Source of the DNA: Streptomyces sp. JJ66
GTDB taxonomy: Bacteria > Actinomycetota > Actinomycetes > Streptomycetales > Streptomycetaceae
Reading direction: 5' to 3'
DNA: 64,000 bases
NCBI RefSeq assembly: GCF_019303495.1
Contig: NZ_JAEVFI010000011.1
Span: 123,449-187,448, forward strand
Part shown: piece by piece, positions 1 through 10,767 of the stretch
How the letters are laid out: each line of letters starts with the position of its first letter
Numbering within the stretch: the first letter of the stretch is position 1
Translations under genes and position numbers: made by a program
Notes under the pieces: model-generated
The model's database searches: none
What the model was told of the DNA's origin: nothing
The model's input: the letters and a program-made list of their open reading frames with translations, nothing else

Positions 1-72
1 GTCGATCCGGCGCCTTGCGATGCACCGCACCGGACGCCGCTCCTTGACGGGCAAACCCTGACTGACACGGCA

Positions 73-969
73 CTAGCTTCCCTCGGCACCGAGCAGGGCG
101 GCGAACATGCCCTGGTCCAGGGCGGTTTCCACGGAGAGGCCACCCACCCCGCTCCACCCGGTGTCGTGCACTGCGGTGCCCACGACGTAGCCTTCCCGCG
201 CCTCCCCGGGCGCGTCCCCCCGTACGCGCGCGGGGCTGTCCCCTCGGGTGCGTCCCGGTGCCTCGAAGAGGGTGAAGCTCCAGTCCCCCTCGCCGACGGG
301 CGTCCCGTCGGGGCGCACCAGCCGTACTCCCTCCCCCGTCAGGTCGAACCCGAACTCGGTGAAGCGCAGCCGCAGTCCCTGTCCGCGCGCCTTGGTGTAG
401 GACTCCTTCAGCGTCCACAGCCGTACCAGCAGGTCGTTGCGGCCCTCCGGCCCCGCCTGGTCGAGCCGGAAACGCTCGAACGGGGTGCACGCCTGGCTCT
501 CCGAGCCGGTCCCCGCCATCCGGCGCGCGCGGTGTTCGGCGTCCACCCCGATCCGCCCGTGCCGGGTCACCCCGGCGACGAGGAAGTCCTCGGTGTGGCT
601 GAGGCTGATGTCGATCTGGTCGCAGCCGCGCACGTACGGTCGTCCGCCCGGCTGGTAGGAGAGGTCCACCAGCTCGGGGGCCGTCTCGATGGCGGCGGCC
701 ACCACATGGCGCAGCAGCAGCCGGGAGGCGGCGAACCGCTCCCGCATCCGGGGCAGGGTCATCCGCTCGTAGCGGGTGAAGTCCCGGCCCAGCCGCCGCC
801 GCAGGTCGCCGGGTTCCCCGCCGTCCGGTCCGCCGGGCCGCCAGGGGGCCAGCGCGCTGTGCGCCACCGCCGAACCGGAGGTGGCCAGGGCCTTGGCCAC
901 CCCGTCCCGCAGGCCCGTGGGGTCGTCCGCGGCGAGCAGGACCGGCGGCGGCGCCGAGGGGGCGGGCAT
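73..969 (-). CDS. Sfp-type 4'-phosphopantetheinyl transferase
   Basis: A 298-residue protein that would transfer phosphopantetheine from CoA to the carrier-domain serines of this cluster (the ACP-AT protein and the A-T protein). Seen: the Mg/CoA-binding signature GVDAEH and the downstream WTLKESYTKA motif that defines Sfp/AcpT-type enzymes. An upstream in-frame start would add 30 residues, but ATG at 969 overlaps the stop of the ACP-AT gene as TGATG, which points to coupled translation and the shorter protein. It is the last gene of the long minus-strand series; nothing recognisable follows in the 72 bases to the window edge. Confidence 0.9.
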   Translation of the reverse strand: MPAPSAPPPVLLAADDPTGLRDGVAKALATSGSAVAHSALAPWRPGGPDGGEPGDLRRRLGRDFTRYERMTLPRMRERFAASRLLLRHVVAAAIETAPELVDLSYQPGGRPYVRGCDQIDISLSHTEDFLVAGVTRHGRIGVDAEHRARRMAGTGSESQACTPFERFRLDQAGPEGRNDLLVRLWTLKESYTKARGQGLRLRFTEFGFDLTGEGVRLVRPDGTPVGEGDWSFTLFEAPGRTRGDSPARVRGDAPGEAREGYVVGTAVHDTGWSGVGGLSVETALDQGMFAALLGAEGS

Positions 970-2213
970 CAGGAACCGGCCAGGGCCGGGGGTGCGGCGG
1001 CCCGCAGGTCCGCCAGCAGCCGGGCAAGGTGCTCCTGGCCTGAGCGCGGGCCGGTGCACACCGCGCGCAGTACCGGCTCCTTGCGTCCGGCGATGCGCCG
1101 CAGGTAGGGCAGCAGCACGGGCCGGGGGCCGATCTCCACGACGTGACTGGGTGTCTGCTGGTCCAGCAGCGCACCGGCCGCCTCCGCGAACCGCACCGGG
1201 GCGGTGAGCTGCTCCGTCCAGTAGGACGCGTACAGCGGTTCACCGGTGAGGCGTCCGCGCAGGGTGGAGTAGAAGGGCAGGTGCGGGGCGCCGCCGGGCA
1301 CCCGGCGGGCGGCGGCGGTGAAGCGCGCGGTCACCGGCCGCATCAGCGGCGAGTGGAAGGCGTGCGCGGCGGGCAGCCGCACGCAGCGGTCGCCCTGGGC
1401 GGCCAGCCGCAGCATGACGCGCTCCAGCGCCCCGGAGTCGCCGGAGAGCACCGTGGAGCGGGGGGCGTTGAGCGCGGCGACGCCCACCAGCGGCTCCTTG
1501 GCGGTCAGCCGCTCCGCCTCCGCCACGGACAGGCCGGTGGCGAGCATGCCGCCGGGGTCCGTGCCCTGGCAGAAGGCGCCGCGCAGGGCGACGAGCCGGG
1601 CCGCGGCGGGGAGGCTGAGCGCTCCGCAGAGCACGGCGGCGGCGAACTCCCCGATGCCCTGCCCGATCACCGCCACCGGCGTCACCCCGGAGCACTCCAG
1701 GGCGCGGGCGAGCGCGTAGCCGACGGCGAAGAGCGCGGGCTGGGCGAGGGCGGTGTGGCGCAGCTGGGGAGCCGAGCTGAGGATCACGTCAACGACGGAG
1801 GTCCCGGTGAAGGGCCGCAGGGCGTCGGCGGCCTCGTCCAGGGCGGTGCGGTAGGGGGCGCTTTCGATGTAGAGGGCGGAGGTCATGCCCGGGTGCTCGG
1901 CCCCCAGGCCGGTGAAGGCAAAGGCCGGGCGCACCGCGTGGCCGATGCCGGGGCGCAGATCCCGGCTCACCATGTGCCGGGCGAGCTCCCGGGGGGTGGG
2001 GTGGGTCCCGATGTCGGTGGGGTCGATCAGCGGGCCGAACGCCTCCTCGATGTCGCCGTAGAGGTTGAGCACGGCCACCGAGTCGAGGTCGTGGCCCGGC
2101 ACCGGTTCGTCCTCGGACACCGGCCGGTCCAGGTAGTGCTGGAGCCGTTCGGTCAGCCAGGCGAGGTAGAGCTGCTCCATCGGCCGCACGGGGTCGGCAC
2201 TGTCATCGTGCAC
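969..2213 (-). CDS. ACP–acyltransferase fusion, AT lacks the catalytic serine
   Basis: A 414-residue didomain protein. Residues about 10–85 form an acyl carrier domain with the attachment site LDSVAVLNL (Ser45). Residues about 97–400 form a FabD/PKS-type acyltransferase starting FAFTGLGAEHPGM and keeping the AHAFHSPLM histidine motif. The nucleophile elbow, normally GHSxGE, reads GQGIGE, so the catalytic Ser is Gly186 (codon 1656–1658) and the His before it is Gln. Classical acyl-enzyme chemistry should be impossible; a structural or docking role, or a serine-independent activity, remains open. The GTG start at 2213 is chosen because it sits just before the ACP domain and about 9 bases after GAAGGGAA. 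It lies 74 bases after the acyl-CoA dehydrogenase and overlaps the PPTase by one base. Confidence 0.85.
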   Translation of the reverse strand: MHDDSADPVRPMEQLYLAWLTERLQHYLDRPVSEDEPVPGHDLDSVAVLNLYGDIEEAFGPLIDPTDIGTHPTPRELARHMVSRDLRPGIGHAVRPAFAFTGLGAEHPGMTSALYIESAPYRTALDEAADALRPFTGTSVVDVILSSAPQLRHTALAQPALFAVGYALARALECSGVTPVAVIGQGIGEFAAAVLCGALSLPAAARLVALRGAFCQGTDPGGMLATGLSVAEAERLTAKEPLVGVAALNAPRSTVLSGDSGALERVMLRLAAQGDRCVRLPAAHAFHSPLMRPVTARFTAAARRVPGGAPHLPFYSTLRGRLTGEPLYASYWTEQLTAPVRFAEAAGALLDQQTPSHVVEIGPRPVLLPYLRRIAGRKEPVLRAVCTGPRSGQEHLARLLADLRAAAPPALAGS

Positions 2214-2287
2214 GTCGGCATTCCCTTCGTGGACGCCGGGCGCCGGGACGCCTCGGCTCCGGGCAACGGGTGCCCGGGGTGGGGGGC

Positions 2288-4012
2288 TCAGGTGGCGAGC
2301 GGGCTTCCGTAGAGGTCCAGGGAGCGGGCGCCGTGCAGCCGGGCCAGCAGTTCGGCAAGCACCCGCTGGTCCTCGGCGGCGGGACGGTCGGGCAGGAACA
2401 CGCCGAGCCGTCCGGCCAGCCGGCGCAGCGCCGCGTCCAGCCAGGCCGGGTCCGCCAGGAAGGCCCCGCTCTCCGCCGCGAGCGGACCGGCCGTCTGCGC
2501 CTGCTGCCAGACGCCGATCACGGCGGCGGCGGCCAGCACGATGACGTAGCGGTCCACCAGGCCGAGCGCGTACGGGCTGCCCAGGGCCTCCCGGTCGTCG
2601 GGGGCGATCTCGCGGAACGCCCCGCGCAGTTCCTCCAGTTCCCGGGTGATGGCGTGGGCCAGCTCCCGGGTGGCGGCGCTCAGGGTGCCGCTCTCGCGTC
2701 CGGTGCAGAAGACGAGGGTGGCGGCCAGCGGGTCGCTGTCGGCGAGCAGCGCGAGCCCGCCGGCGTCCAGCGGCGGCAGGTCGCCGTCGGGCTGGAACAG
2801 CTCTCCCGGCGGTTCCGGGCTGGCGAACCAGGAGTGCCGGGCGAAGACGGGCAGCTGCGGCAGGATGCTGATCTGCCGGCCGACGCTTCCGGCATGCCCC
2901 ATGGAGGTGACGGGCAGGTCCCGCAGCTGCTTGCGGAACATGGCGTAGACAGGATCGTCGGTGAACTGGTCCTGGCCCAGGACGGACGCCAGCGCGTCCA
3001 TCGACTCCGCGAGCATCCGGGGGGCCAGGTGGGCGGCGGCGGCCGCGTAGGCACTGGCGTGCCGGGGCAGCAGGTGCACGGCCCGGGTCGCCACCAGGGC
3101 GAGGCAGTCGCTGATCAGCAGGTCGAGGAAGGCACCGGAGAGCACGTCGCGTACGTACCTGACGTCCAGCGCGGAGCGGCCGCCGGGCCGGGCGCGGACG
3201 GCGAACCGGGCGACGATGCGCAGGGCCGTGTCGGCGCCGGAGAGCACGATGGACGGGATGAGCCCCCTGATCAGCAGCGAGGAGCGCAGCGAGATCTCGT
3301 AGCCGTCGCCCTCCGCGCCGACCAGGGCCTCGGCGGGCAGCGGGCAGTCGCGGGCCTCCAGACCGCCGAACTCGGTGGAACTCAGGCCGCTGGTGGCCTG
3401 CCGTCCGAGGTCGCGGAGCCGCCCCGGGGGGAGGGAGGCCCGGTCGGTGAAGAACACCGACAGGCGGCGTCCGGCCGGGCTCTGGGTACCGGAGGTGCGT
3501 GCGAAGAGGACGAGGCCGTCGGCGCGGGCCGCGTTGGCGATACCCGTTTTGCGGCCCTGGAGCAGGAAGCCGCCGTCGCCCTGGCGGTGGGCGGAGAACT
3601 CGTCGCGGATGAAGTGGTTGCCGTGCGCCACCTCGTGCCGGGCGACGGCGACGCGGCGGCCGTTCAGCAGCAGCGCGGAGGCCGTCGCGCGCTGTGCCTC
3701 GGAGCCCGCCAGCCACAGCGGGACGGCGGCGAAGAAGCAGTTGAGGCCGTAGCCGAAGCCCAGGGAGGCGTCCCGGCGGAAGGCTGGGCGCAGCACCCGC
3801 CCCAGCTCGTCCATGCGGGTCAGGCGCCCGCCGAGGGAGGCGGGGACGAACTCGGCGTTGAAGGCGGCGGCGTCCAGGACGGCCTCGCCCGCGGCCAGGG
3901 CCTCCCCTCCGGCGTCGGCCCGCAGCAGGGCGGGCAGGCCCAGCGGGTTGCCGGGATCGGTGAGGGTGCCGAAGGCCCGCTCCAGCTCGTCAACGCGCTG
4001 CACGGTGCCCAT
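2288..4012 (-). CDS. acyl-CoA/acyl-ACP dehydrogenase family flavoprotein
   Basis: A 574-residue FAD-dependent dehydrogenase that would place an alpha,beta double bond in an acyl thioester. The N-terminal helical part, the middle strand domain (residues about 115–240) and the C-terminal helical domain follow the acyl-CoA dehydrogenase plan, but the protein is longer than the usual 380–400 residues because of a C-terminal extension of about 150 residues. I could not place the catalytic glutamate by eye. The start lies one base after the stop of the fatty-acyl-AMP ligase (TGACATG), so the two are tightly coupled. The likely substrate is an acyl chain loaded on the ACP of the next gene. Confidence 0.8.
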   Translation of the reverse strand: MGTVQRVDELERAFGTLTDPGNPLGLPALLRADAGGEALAAGEAVLDAAAFNAEFVPASLGGRLTRMDELGRVLRPAFRRDASLGFGYGLNCFFAAVPLWLAGSEAQRATASALLLNGRRVAVARHEVAHGNHFIRDEFSAHRQGDGGFLLQGRKTGIANAARADGLVLFARTSGTQSPAGRRLSVFFTDRASLPPGRLRDLGRQATSGLSSTEFGGLEARDCPLPAEALVGAEGDGYEISLRSSLLIRGLIPSIVLSGADTALRIVARFAVRARPGGRSALDVRYVRDVLSGAFLDLLISDCLALVATRAVHLLPRHASAYAAAAAHLAPRMLAESMDALASVLGQDQFTDDPVYAMFRKQLRDLPVTSMGHAGSVGRQISILPQLPVFARHSWFASPEPPGELFQPDGDLPPLDAGGLALLADSDPLAATLVFCTGRESGTLSAATRELAHAITRELEELRGAFREIAPDDREALGSPYALGLVDRYVIVLAAAAVIGVWQQAQTAGPLAAESGAFLADPAWLDAALRRLAGRLGVFLPDRPAAEDQRVLAELLARLHGARSLDLYGSPLAT

Positions 4013-4013
4013 G

Positions 4014-5735
4014 TCAGCCGTTCCCTGCCAAGACCAGTCCGGGGTCCACCCGTTGGTGGAGGGGTCTGAGCTCTCCGTTGAGGAAGAGGTCGCGCATCAC
4101 GGTGCGCCGTACCTTGCCGCTGGTGGTTCGGCGCACGGTGCCGGGGCGTACGAGGAGCACGCCAGCGGCGCGTACGTCGAACTCCTCGGCCAGGCACCGC
4201 TCCAGCTGGCCGGTGAGCCCGTCGAGGTCGAGCTGGCTGTGGCTGCGGGCCCGCAGCTCCTGCACCAGGACGATGCGTTCGGTCTCACCGGGCACGGCGA
4301 ACGCGGTGCCGGGCCCCAGTAGTGAGCTGACGCGCTGCACGGTCTGCTCCAGGTCCACCGGGTAGAGGTTGCGCCCGCCGACGATGACCATGTCGGTGAG
4401 CCGGCCGGTGACGAACAGCTCGCCCTCCCGCACGGTCCCCAGGTCTCCGGTGCGCAGGTGGCCGCCCTCGCCGCTGCTGGTGACGGCGCCGAAGCTCTCG
4501 GCGGTCTCCTTCGGACGGCGCCAGTACCCGGCGGCCACGCTGGCTCCGCGCAGCCAGATCTCGCCGATCCGCCCCTCGGGGAGGACGTCGCGGGTGCCGG
4601 GATCGACGATGCGCACCTGCCCGTCGGCCGCCGGGCCGCAGCCGACCACCGACCGCACCGGGGCGCCCGGGCCCGGTGCCGCCATCCGGTGGTCTTCCAG
4701 GGCCTTGGCGTCCGCCTCGACGGCCGTCCACGGCAGGCCGGGGGTGGCGGCGGAGGCCAGCAGGGTCGCCTCCGCCAGCCCGTAGGCGGGGGTGAGGCTG
4801 TGGGCGGGGAGGCCAGCGGGGGCGAAGCGCCGGGCGAACGCGCGCAGGGTGCCAGAGCGGATCATCTCGCCGCCGACGACCGCCGTCTGCCAGCGGGAGA
4901 GGTCAAGCCCGGCGAGTTCCTGGTCGGTGATCTTGCGGACGCACAGGTCGTAGGCGAAGTCGGGGGCGCCGCTGACGGTCAGCCCGTACGCGGAGACGGT
5001 CTCCAGCCAGCGGGCGGGCCGCCTGAGGAAGGCGCTTGGGGCGAGCAGGACGGACGTGCCGCCCAGCCAGAGGGGATGCACCAGGCCGCCGATCAGCCCC
5101 ATGTCGTGGTGGAAGGGCAGCCAGCCGCCGAGCCGCGCGCCGGGGCGGGTGCCCAGGCAGTGGCTGAGGGCGAGCTGGTTGGCGGTGAGGTTGGCGTGCG
5201 TGACCACCACGCCGCGCGGGTCGCGGGTGGAGCCGGAGGTGTACTGGAGGAAGGCGACTGTCTGGGGGCCGGTCTTGGGCCTTGCCCACCGGGTCCCGGC
5301 CACGTGGTCGGCTATCGCGCAGACGAGGTGGCCGTGGCCGGTGCGGGCCAGCAGCTGTGAGGTTTCGGCGGCGTCCTGGGCGTCGGTGAGGACGAAGCGG
5401 GCCGCGCTGTCCTTGACGATGCCGATGATCCGCTCGTCGTGCTGGGCGCGCCCGGTGGGCGGCGGGGCGGGCACGGCGACGGCCCCGGCGTAGAGGCAGG
5501 CGAGGAAGCTGACGGCGAAGTGGCGCCGCGAGGAGTGCTGGAGCAGGACCCGCTCTCCCTGCGCGCCGCGTTCCTGGAGCCAGCCCGCGAGGCGGCGGGC
5601 GGCGCCGTCCAGGGCGCCGTAGGTGAGGTGTTCGGGAGGCCGGTCCTCGTCCCCGAGGAAAATCAGCGCGTCCCGGTCGGGGGACCGCTCGCTCCGTTCC
5701 AGCACCACGTCGACGAGAGTGCGGTAGTCGCTCAT
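4014..5735 (-). CDS. fatty-acyl-AMP ligase (FAAL) / acyl-ACP synthetase
   Basis: A 573-residue ANL-superfamily adenylating enzyme. Seen: P-loop LQYTSGSTRDPRG near residue 170, the FAAL-typical PFHHDMGLIG, AYGLAEATL, and the hinge TGDLG with TGRLTDMVIVGGRNLYP. The size and these motifs match FAALs, which activate a free acid as acyl-AMP and pass it to a carrier protein rather than to CoA. In this operon the partner is probably the ACP of the ACP-AT fusion, with the dehydrogenase acting afterwards. The start is backed by a strong GGGAGGGGAG ribosome-binding site. The acyl substrate cannot be read from sequence. Confidence 0.88.
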   Translation of the reverse strand: MSDYRTLVDVVLERSERSPDRDALIFLGDEDRPPEHLTYGALDGAARRLAGWLQERGAQGERVLLQHSSRRHFAVSFLACLYAGAVAVPAPPPTGRAQHDERIIGIVKDSAARFVLTDAQDAAETSQLLARTGHGHLVCAIADHVAGTRWARPKTGPQTVAFLQYTSGSTRDPRGVVVTHANLTANQLALSHCLGTRPGARLGGWLPFHHDMGLIGGLVHPLWLGGTSVLLAPSAFLRRPARWLETVSAYGLTVSGAPDFAYDLCVRKITDQELAGLDLSRWQTAVVGGEMIRSGTLRAFARRFAPAGLPAHSLTPAYGLAEATLLASAATPGLPWTAVEADAKALEDHRMAAPGPGAPVRSVVGCGPAADGQVRIVDPGTRDVLPEGRIGEIWLRGASVAAGYWRRPKETAESFGAVTSSGEGGHLRTGDLGTVREGELFVTGRLTDMVIVGGRNLYPVDLEQTVQRVSSLLGPGTAFAVPGETERIVLVQELRARSHSQLDLDGLTGQLERCLAEEFDVRAAGVLLVRPGTVRRTTSGKVRRTVMRDLFLNGELRPLHQRVDPGLVLAGNG

Positions 5736-5894
5736 GTCTCCCCTCCCAGAAGCATTCGGCAGCCGTTCGGACGTCCGCCCGAACCGGCGCTGCCGTCACG
5801 GTAGGAAAGGGCTCTCGAACGGGGCTGGACCTGCCGGGGAGGCGGCGTGGACGCGGCCTCGGCCGCCGGTACGCGTCCCCCGGCGGCCCGCCCC

Positions 5895-5950
5895 ACAGCC
5901 CCGGCCCGACAGCCCCGGCCCGACAGCCCCGGCCCGACAGCTCCGGCCCG
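5895..5950. repeat. 14-bp tandem repeat, four copies
   Basis: Four head-to-tail copies of ACAGCCCCGGCCCG, the last with one substitution, in the 245-base gap between the ABM-protein stop and the FAAL start. It is non-coding and lies in the FAAL leader. Its role is unknown. Confidence 0.9.
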
Positions 5951-5980
5951 TTGGCTGAGGCACGCCCAGCGGCCCGGGCG

Positions 5981-6622
5981 TCAGCGGGAGAGCGCGGGGC
6001 TGTACGCCACGTGACGCAGGCGCTCGGTGCGGACCTGTGCGCCCGCCCCCAGTTCCCGCACCCGCTTGCGGTACCCCTCCTCGCCCAGCGCCGCGTCGCA
6101 CACCTCGCTGTCCTGCCACCACAGCACGGCGAGGTAGCGGTTCGGCGTGAGGGTGGAACGCAGCACGTCTCCCCCGCCGAACCCCTCGTATGCCGCGCAG
6201 TGGCCGGCCAGTTCGTGGTAGCGCCACTCGAAGTCCCGCTGGTTTCCCGAGCGCAGCAGCCCGTGGAGGATCACCACGGCCTGCGCCCCCGTGCGTGCCT
6301 CGCGCTCCAGCAGGCGGCCGAGGCTGACGGCCTGGTCAGCCTCGGCGTCCACCAGAGGCGCGAGGCGGTGCACCTCGGAGAGATAGCCGTCGCTGTGCAC
6401 GGCCCGCAGGAACGCCTGGTGGGTCACCCAGTGCGAGAAGTGCACGAACACGTTCGGCGTATCGACGAGTTGCCCCGCCACCAGGAAGTCGAACCCGCGC
6501 CGCGCGCGCAGGAACTCGCAGTGGGCGCGGAACTCGCGCTCGAAGACGTCAATATCCCCGTTGACGGTGAAGCGGTTGACGACAGTGAGGGAACGGGCCA
6601 GGTCACGGCCTGTTTTTTCCAT
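5981..6622 (-). CDS. antibiotic biosynthesis monooxygenase, two ABM domains
   Basis: A 213-residue protein made of two dimeric alpha/beta-barrel (ABM) units, residues about 10–100 and 112–205, each with the short strand/helix pattern and Trp/His-rich core of this fold (VFVHFSHW; YLAVLWWQDSE). ABM enzymes oxygenate anthrone-like or enol substrates without cofactors, as in ActVA-Orf6 and TcmH; fused didomains are also known in aromatic polyketide clusters. Next to an aromatase/cyclase, this implies a polyketide ring that is oxidised. The ribosome-binding site before ATG at 6622 is weak. Confidence 0.78.
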   Translation of the reverse strand: MEKTGRDLARSLTVVNRFTVNGDIDVFEREFRAHCEFLRARRGFDFLVAGQLVDTPNVFVHFSHWVTHQAFLRAVHSDGYLSEVHRLAPLVDAEADQAVSLGRLLEREARTGAQAVVILHGLLRSGNQRDFEWRYHELAGHCAAYEGFGGGDVLRSTLTPNRYLAVLWWQDSEVCDAALGEEGYRKRVRELGAGAQVRTERLRHVAYSPALSR

Positions 6623-6679
6623 GGTGGAGGCTTCCGGCGAGAAGGAGCGCGAGGGAGGAGTGCCGCGGCGGTCCCGCCC

Positions 6680-7702
6680 TCAGGAGGGGCGCGATTCCGC
6701 GTACTCCTTGGCGTACCGAAGGGTGGCGGAGCTGTTCGCGCCCAAAGACTTCCGCACGAGGGCCCGGGCTTCGGCGAGGGTCGCCGCCGGTCCCAGCGCC
6801 TGCCGGACGCCTTCGGGGTCAAGCGTGACGGTGTGCCACGAGGTCACGGCCAGCCTAGCGGAGTCGGCGGAATCCTGTTCGATCACCCAGCGGCCCGTGT
6901 GCCCGGCGAGCGCCGCCGGAACCCGCAACTGCTTGTACACGATGGTCAGCTCCTCCGGTCGGCAGATCCGGACCGACGTGGTGTTGTGCAGGGAGCCGTC
7001 GGCGCTGCTGCGGGTGTCCATGTCCAGGTGCTGGACGCCGGGCTCGTCCTCGGTGAGCGCGAGGCGGGCGACGTGCGGCAGCCGCTCGGGCCACAGGTCA
7101 GCGCGGTCCAAAAAGGAGAAGACGTCCTCGGCCGCGCCGTGCACGTGCTCACAGTCGCGGAAGGTGAAGACCAGCTCGGCCCGCTGCTCGCCCTGCTCGG
7201 CCACGCCTTTCAGCGCGGCCAGCTCGGCGCGGCTGTTGCGTTCCACCGCCTCGCCGATGAGGGTGACGGCGGCGGGGTCGTCGTCCACGGCCCGGAAGTC
7301 GTGCAGCAGGGTGACGCGGCTGCCGCCGTCGGCGTGCGCCTCGACCAGCCACTCCCCGCCCATCGCGGCGACGGGGGCGGCGGGAACGGTCTGCCGGAAG
7401 ACGATGCGCCCGGCGGCCGGGTCCAGCTCGCGGCGTGAGGTCCAGGTGCGCACCTGGCCGCCAGCGAACGCCCACAGCCGGAGCAGCTGGTCCCGGCCGT
7501 CGTCCTGAAGCATCTCGGAGTGGACGGTGGGGCCGAAGACGTGCGGCCAGTTCGCGACGTCGGCGAGCAGACCGAAGACGGTGCGCGGGGGTGCCCACAC
7601 GGTGACGGTGTGACGGGTGGTGTGCGGGCCAGGAGTGCGGGACGCGTCGTGCGTGCGGCTCTCGGTCGTGGCGGGGGTGGTGGTAGCGGCGCTCGGCACC
7701 AC
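6680..7702 (-). CDS. didomain SRPBCC aromatase/cyclase
   Basis: A 340-residue protein with two START/Bet v1-like domains (residues about 30–170 and 185–330). It resembles the bifunctional aromatase/cyclases of type II polyketide clusters; the opening VWAPPRTVFGLLADVANWP is typical of domain 1. Family members fold a poly-beta-keto chain and dehydrate the first ring. No ketosynthase alpha/beta pair is visible nearby, so the substrate is unclear. The start is a GTG (two GTGs in a row) after GAGGAG. The 86-base gap to the preceding KASIII gene holds a G-rich near-duplicate near 7745–7780. Confidence 0.8.
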   Translation of the reverse strand: MVPSAATTTPATTESRTHDASRTPGPHTTRHTVTVWAPPRTVFGLLADVANWPHVFGPTVHSEMLQDDGRDQLLRLWAFAGGQVRTWTSRRELDPAAGRIVFRQTVPAAPVAAMGGEWLVEAHADGGSRVTLLHDFRAVDDDPAAVTLIGEAVERNSRAELAALKGVAEQGEQRAELVFTFRDCEHVHGAAEDVFSFLDRADLWPERLPHVARLALTEDEPGVQHLDMDTRSSADGSLHNTTSVRICRPEELTIVYKQLRVPAALAGHTGRWVIEQDSADSARLAVTSWHTVTLDPEGVRQALGPAATLAEARALVRKSLGANSSATLRYAKEYAESRPS

Positions 7703-7788
7703 GGTGATCGTCTCCTCAGGTCAGCGCCGTGCGGCGCGGGGGCGGTTGGGGCGGGTCGGGGTGGGGCGGGTCGGGGTGGGAGGCTGGC

Positions 7789-8835
7789 TCACCCGGCTTC
7801 GGGGGTCGCGGCCCACGCGGGGCGCTCCAGGATCTCCAGGACGGCGCAGCCCCAGGTGTAACCGGCGCCCACGCTGATCAGCACGACGCGGTCTCCCGGG
7901 GCCGCCTTCCCGGAGCCGACGAGGTGGTCCAGTCCGGCGAACTGGTCGCCCGCGCCCAGGTGTCCGACGGTCCGGCTCCACTCCCATGCGGTGCGGGCCG
8001 GGTCGATGCCGAACGGCTGGTGGTAGATCGCCGTCAGCCGGCGGCGGCCGAAGTGCGGGAGCAGCACCCACTGCGCCTCGGCCAGTTCGAGGTCGGCGTC
8101 GGCCAGCGCCCGCTTGATCGCGGTCTGCTGTCCGGCGTGGGCGCGGCTGATGGCGAACGACATCCCCACGTCGCGGACGAACGCCTTCTTGGCCGCCTCG
8201 AAATCCACCGGGATGCGGTTGCTGAAGGGTGCGGGACCGAAGGGCTCGTCCCCCCGGTGCAGGGGTTCGAGGTCGGGATCGGCGAACAGCGCGACGGAAC
8301 GCAGCCGGGCGAAGCCGCCGTGCCGGGAGAGGACGACGGCGGTGGCGCCGTCCGCGTAGGGCGTGCCCGGATCGGTGCGCCAGCGGTCGATGCCCGGCGG
8401 GCAGAAGCGGTCGGCGGTGGTGAGCAGCGCCTGGTTGCGGCCCGGGGCGGCGGTCAGGTAGGCCCCGGCCAGGTCCAGCGCGGCGAGGCCGCCGTTGGAC
8501 ATCTGCCGGATCTCCAGCGCCGGGCAGCTGTTGCCGACGGCCTCCCGCTGGATGTAGGAGGCGACGGGCCACAGGTCCTGACCCTGGTGGTAGGTGTCCG
8601 CGTGCAGGATGAGGTCGATGTCGCCGGGGCCGGAGCGGGAGCGCTCCATCGCGGTCCGCCCCGCGCGGGCGCCCATCTCGGCCGCCGACTCGTCCGGGGA
8701 GTACGCCACCGAGACCACCCCGGTGGCGGTGGCGGTGGCCTGCGGGCAGTCCCCGGCGGCCACGGCGTCCGCCACCGGCAAGGTGGCGGGAAGCCGGACC
8801 GCGGTGGCCCGCAGGTAGATGTCGTCCAGTCGCAC
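7789..8835 (-). CDS. KASIII-like protein with serine in place of the catalytic cysteine
   Basis: A 348-residue member of the FabH/thiolase fold. The nucleophile position, Cys in condensing enzymes, is Ser113 in RQMSNGGLAALDLA (codon 8497–8499). The general base region LPHFGRRRL and a later GHLGAGDQFAGL, with Asp where FabH has Asn, resemble KASIII-type acyltransferases. DpsC of daunorubicin biosynthesis is a known KASIII with a serine nucleophile, and CerJ-type enzymes transfer acyl groups instead of condensing. The enzyme may select a starter or acylate an oxygen or nitrogen. GTG start with AGGAG six bases upstream. It is a diverged paralogue of the KASIII at 19805. Confidence 0.85.
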   Translation of the reverse strand: MRLDDIYLRATAVRLPATLPVADAVAAGDCPQATATATGVVSVAYSPDESAAEMGARAGRTAMERSRSGPGDIDLILHADTYHQGQDLWPVASYIQREAVGNSCPALEIRQMSNGGLAALDLAGAYLTAAPGRNQALLTTADRFCPPGIDRWRTDPGTPYADGATAVVLSRHGGFARLRSVALFADPDLEPLHRGDEPFGPAPFSNRIPVDFEAAKKAFVRDVGMSFAISRAHAGQQTAIKRALADADLELAEAQWVLLPHFGRRRLTAIYHQPFGIDPARTAWEWSRTVGHLGAGDQFAGLDHLVGSGKAAPGDRVVLISVGAGYTWGCAVLEILERPAWAATPEAG

Positions 8836-8877
8836 GGCTGCTCCTGTGGTGGGTTCGCGGCGGTGGGCTCTCGGCGG

Positions 8878-10620
<1,743 letters not shown>

Positions 10621-10767
10621 CTGCTTCCTCCCTTCTCGATGGAGGTTCACCGTCGGGTCGGTGCCTCAAGTGCGGGTGGAGAACGGATCGGGGGGTGTGG
10701 CCCGGCCCGGCCCGGCGGAATCGTGCGGCTGGTCCGGCCCCGATCCGCCGGACCGGCCCCACCCGGC

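Noticed and set aside
2270-4069. A 599-codon plus-strand frame opposite the acyl-CoA dehydrogenase.
   Set aside because: Shadow frame with no recognisable domain; the minus strand has operon spacing and family motifs.
8497-8499. Cys-to-Ser in KASIII considered as simple gene decay.
   Set aside because: The frame is complete, the remaining active-site region is conserved, and serine-type KASIII enzymes such as DpsC are known to work.
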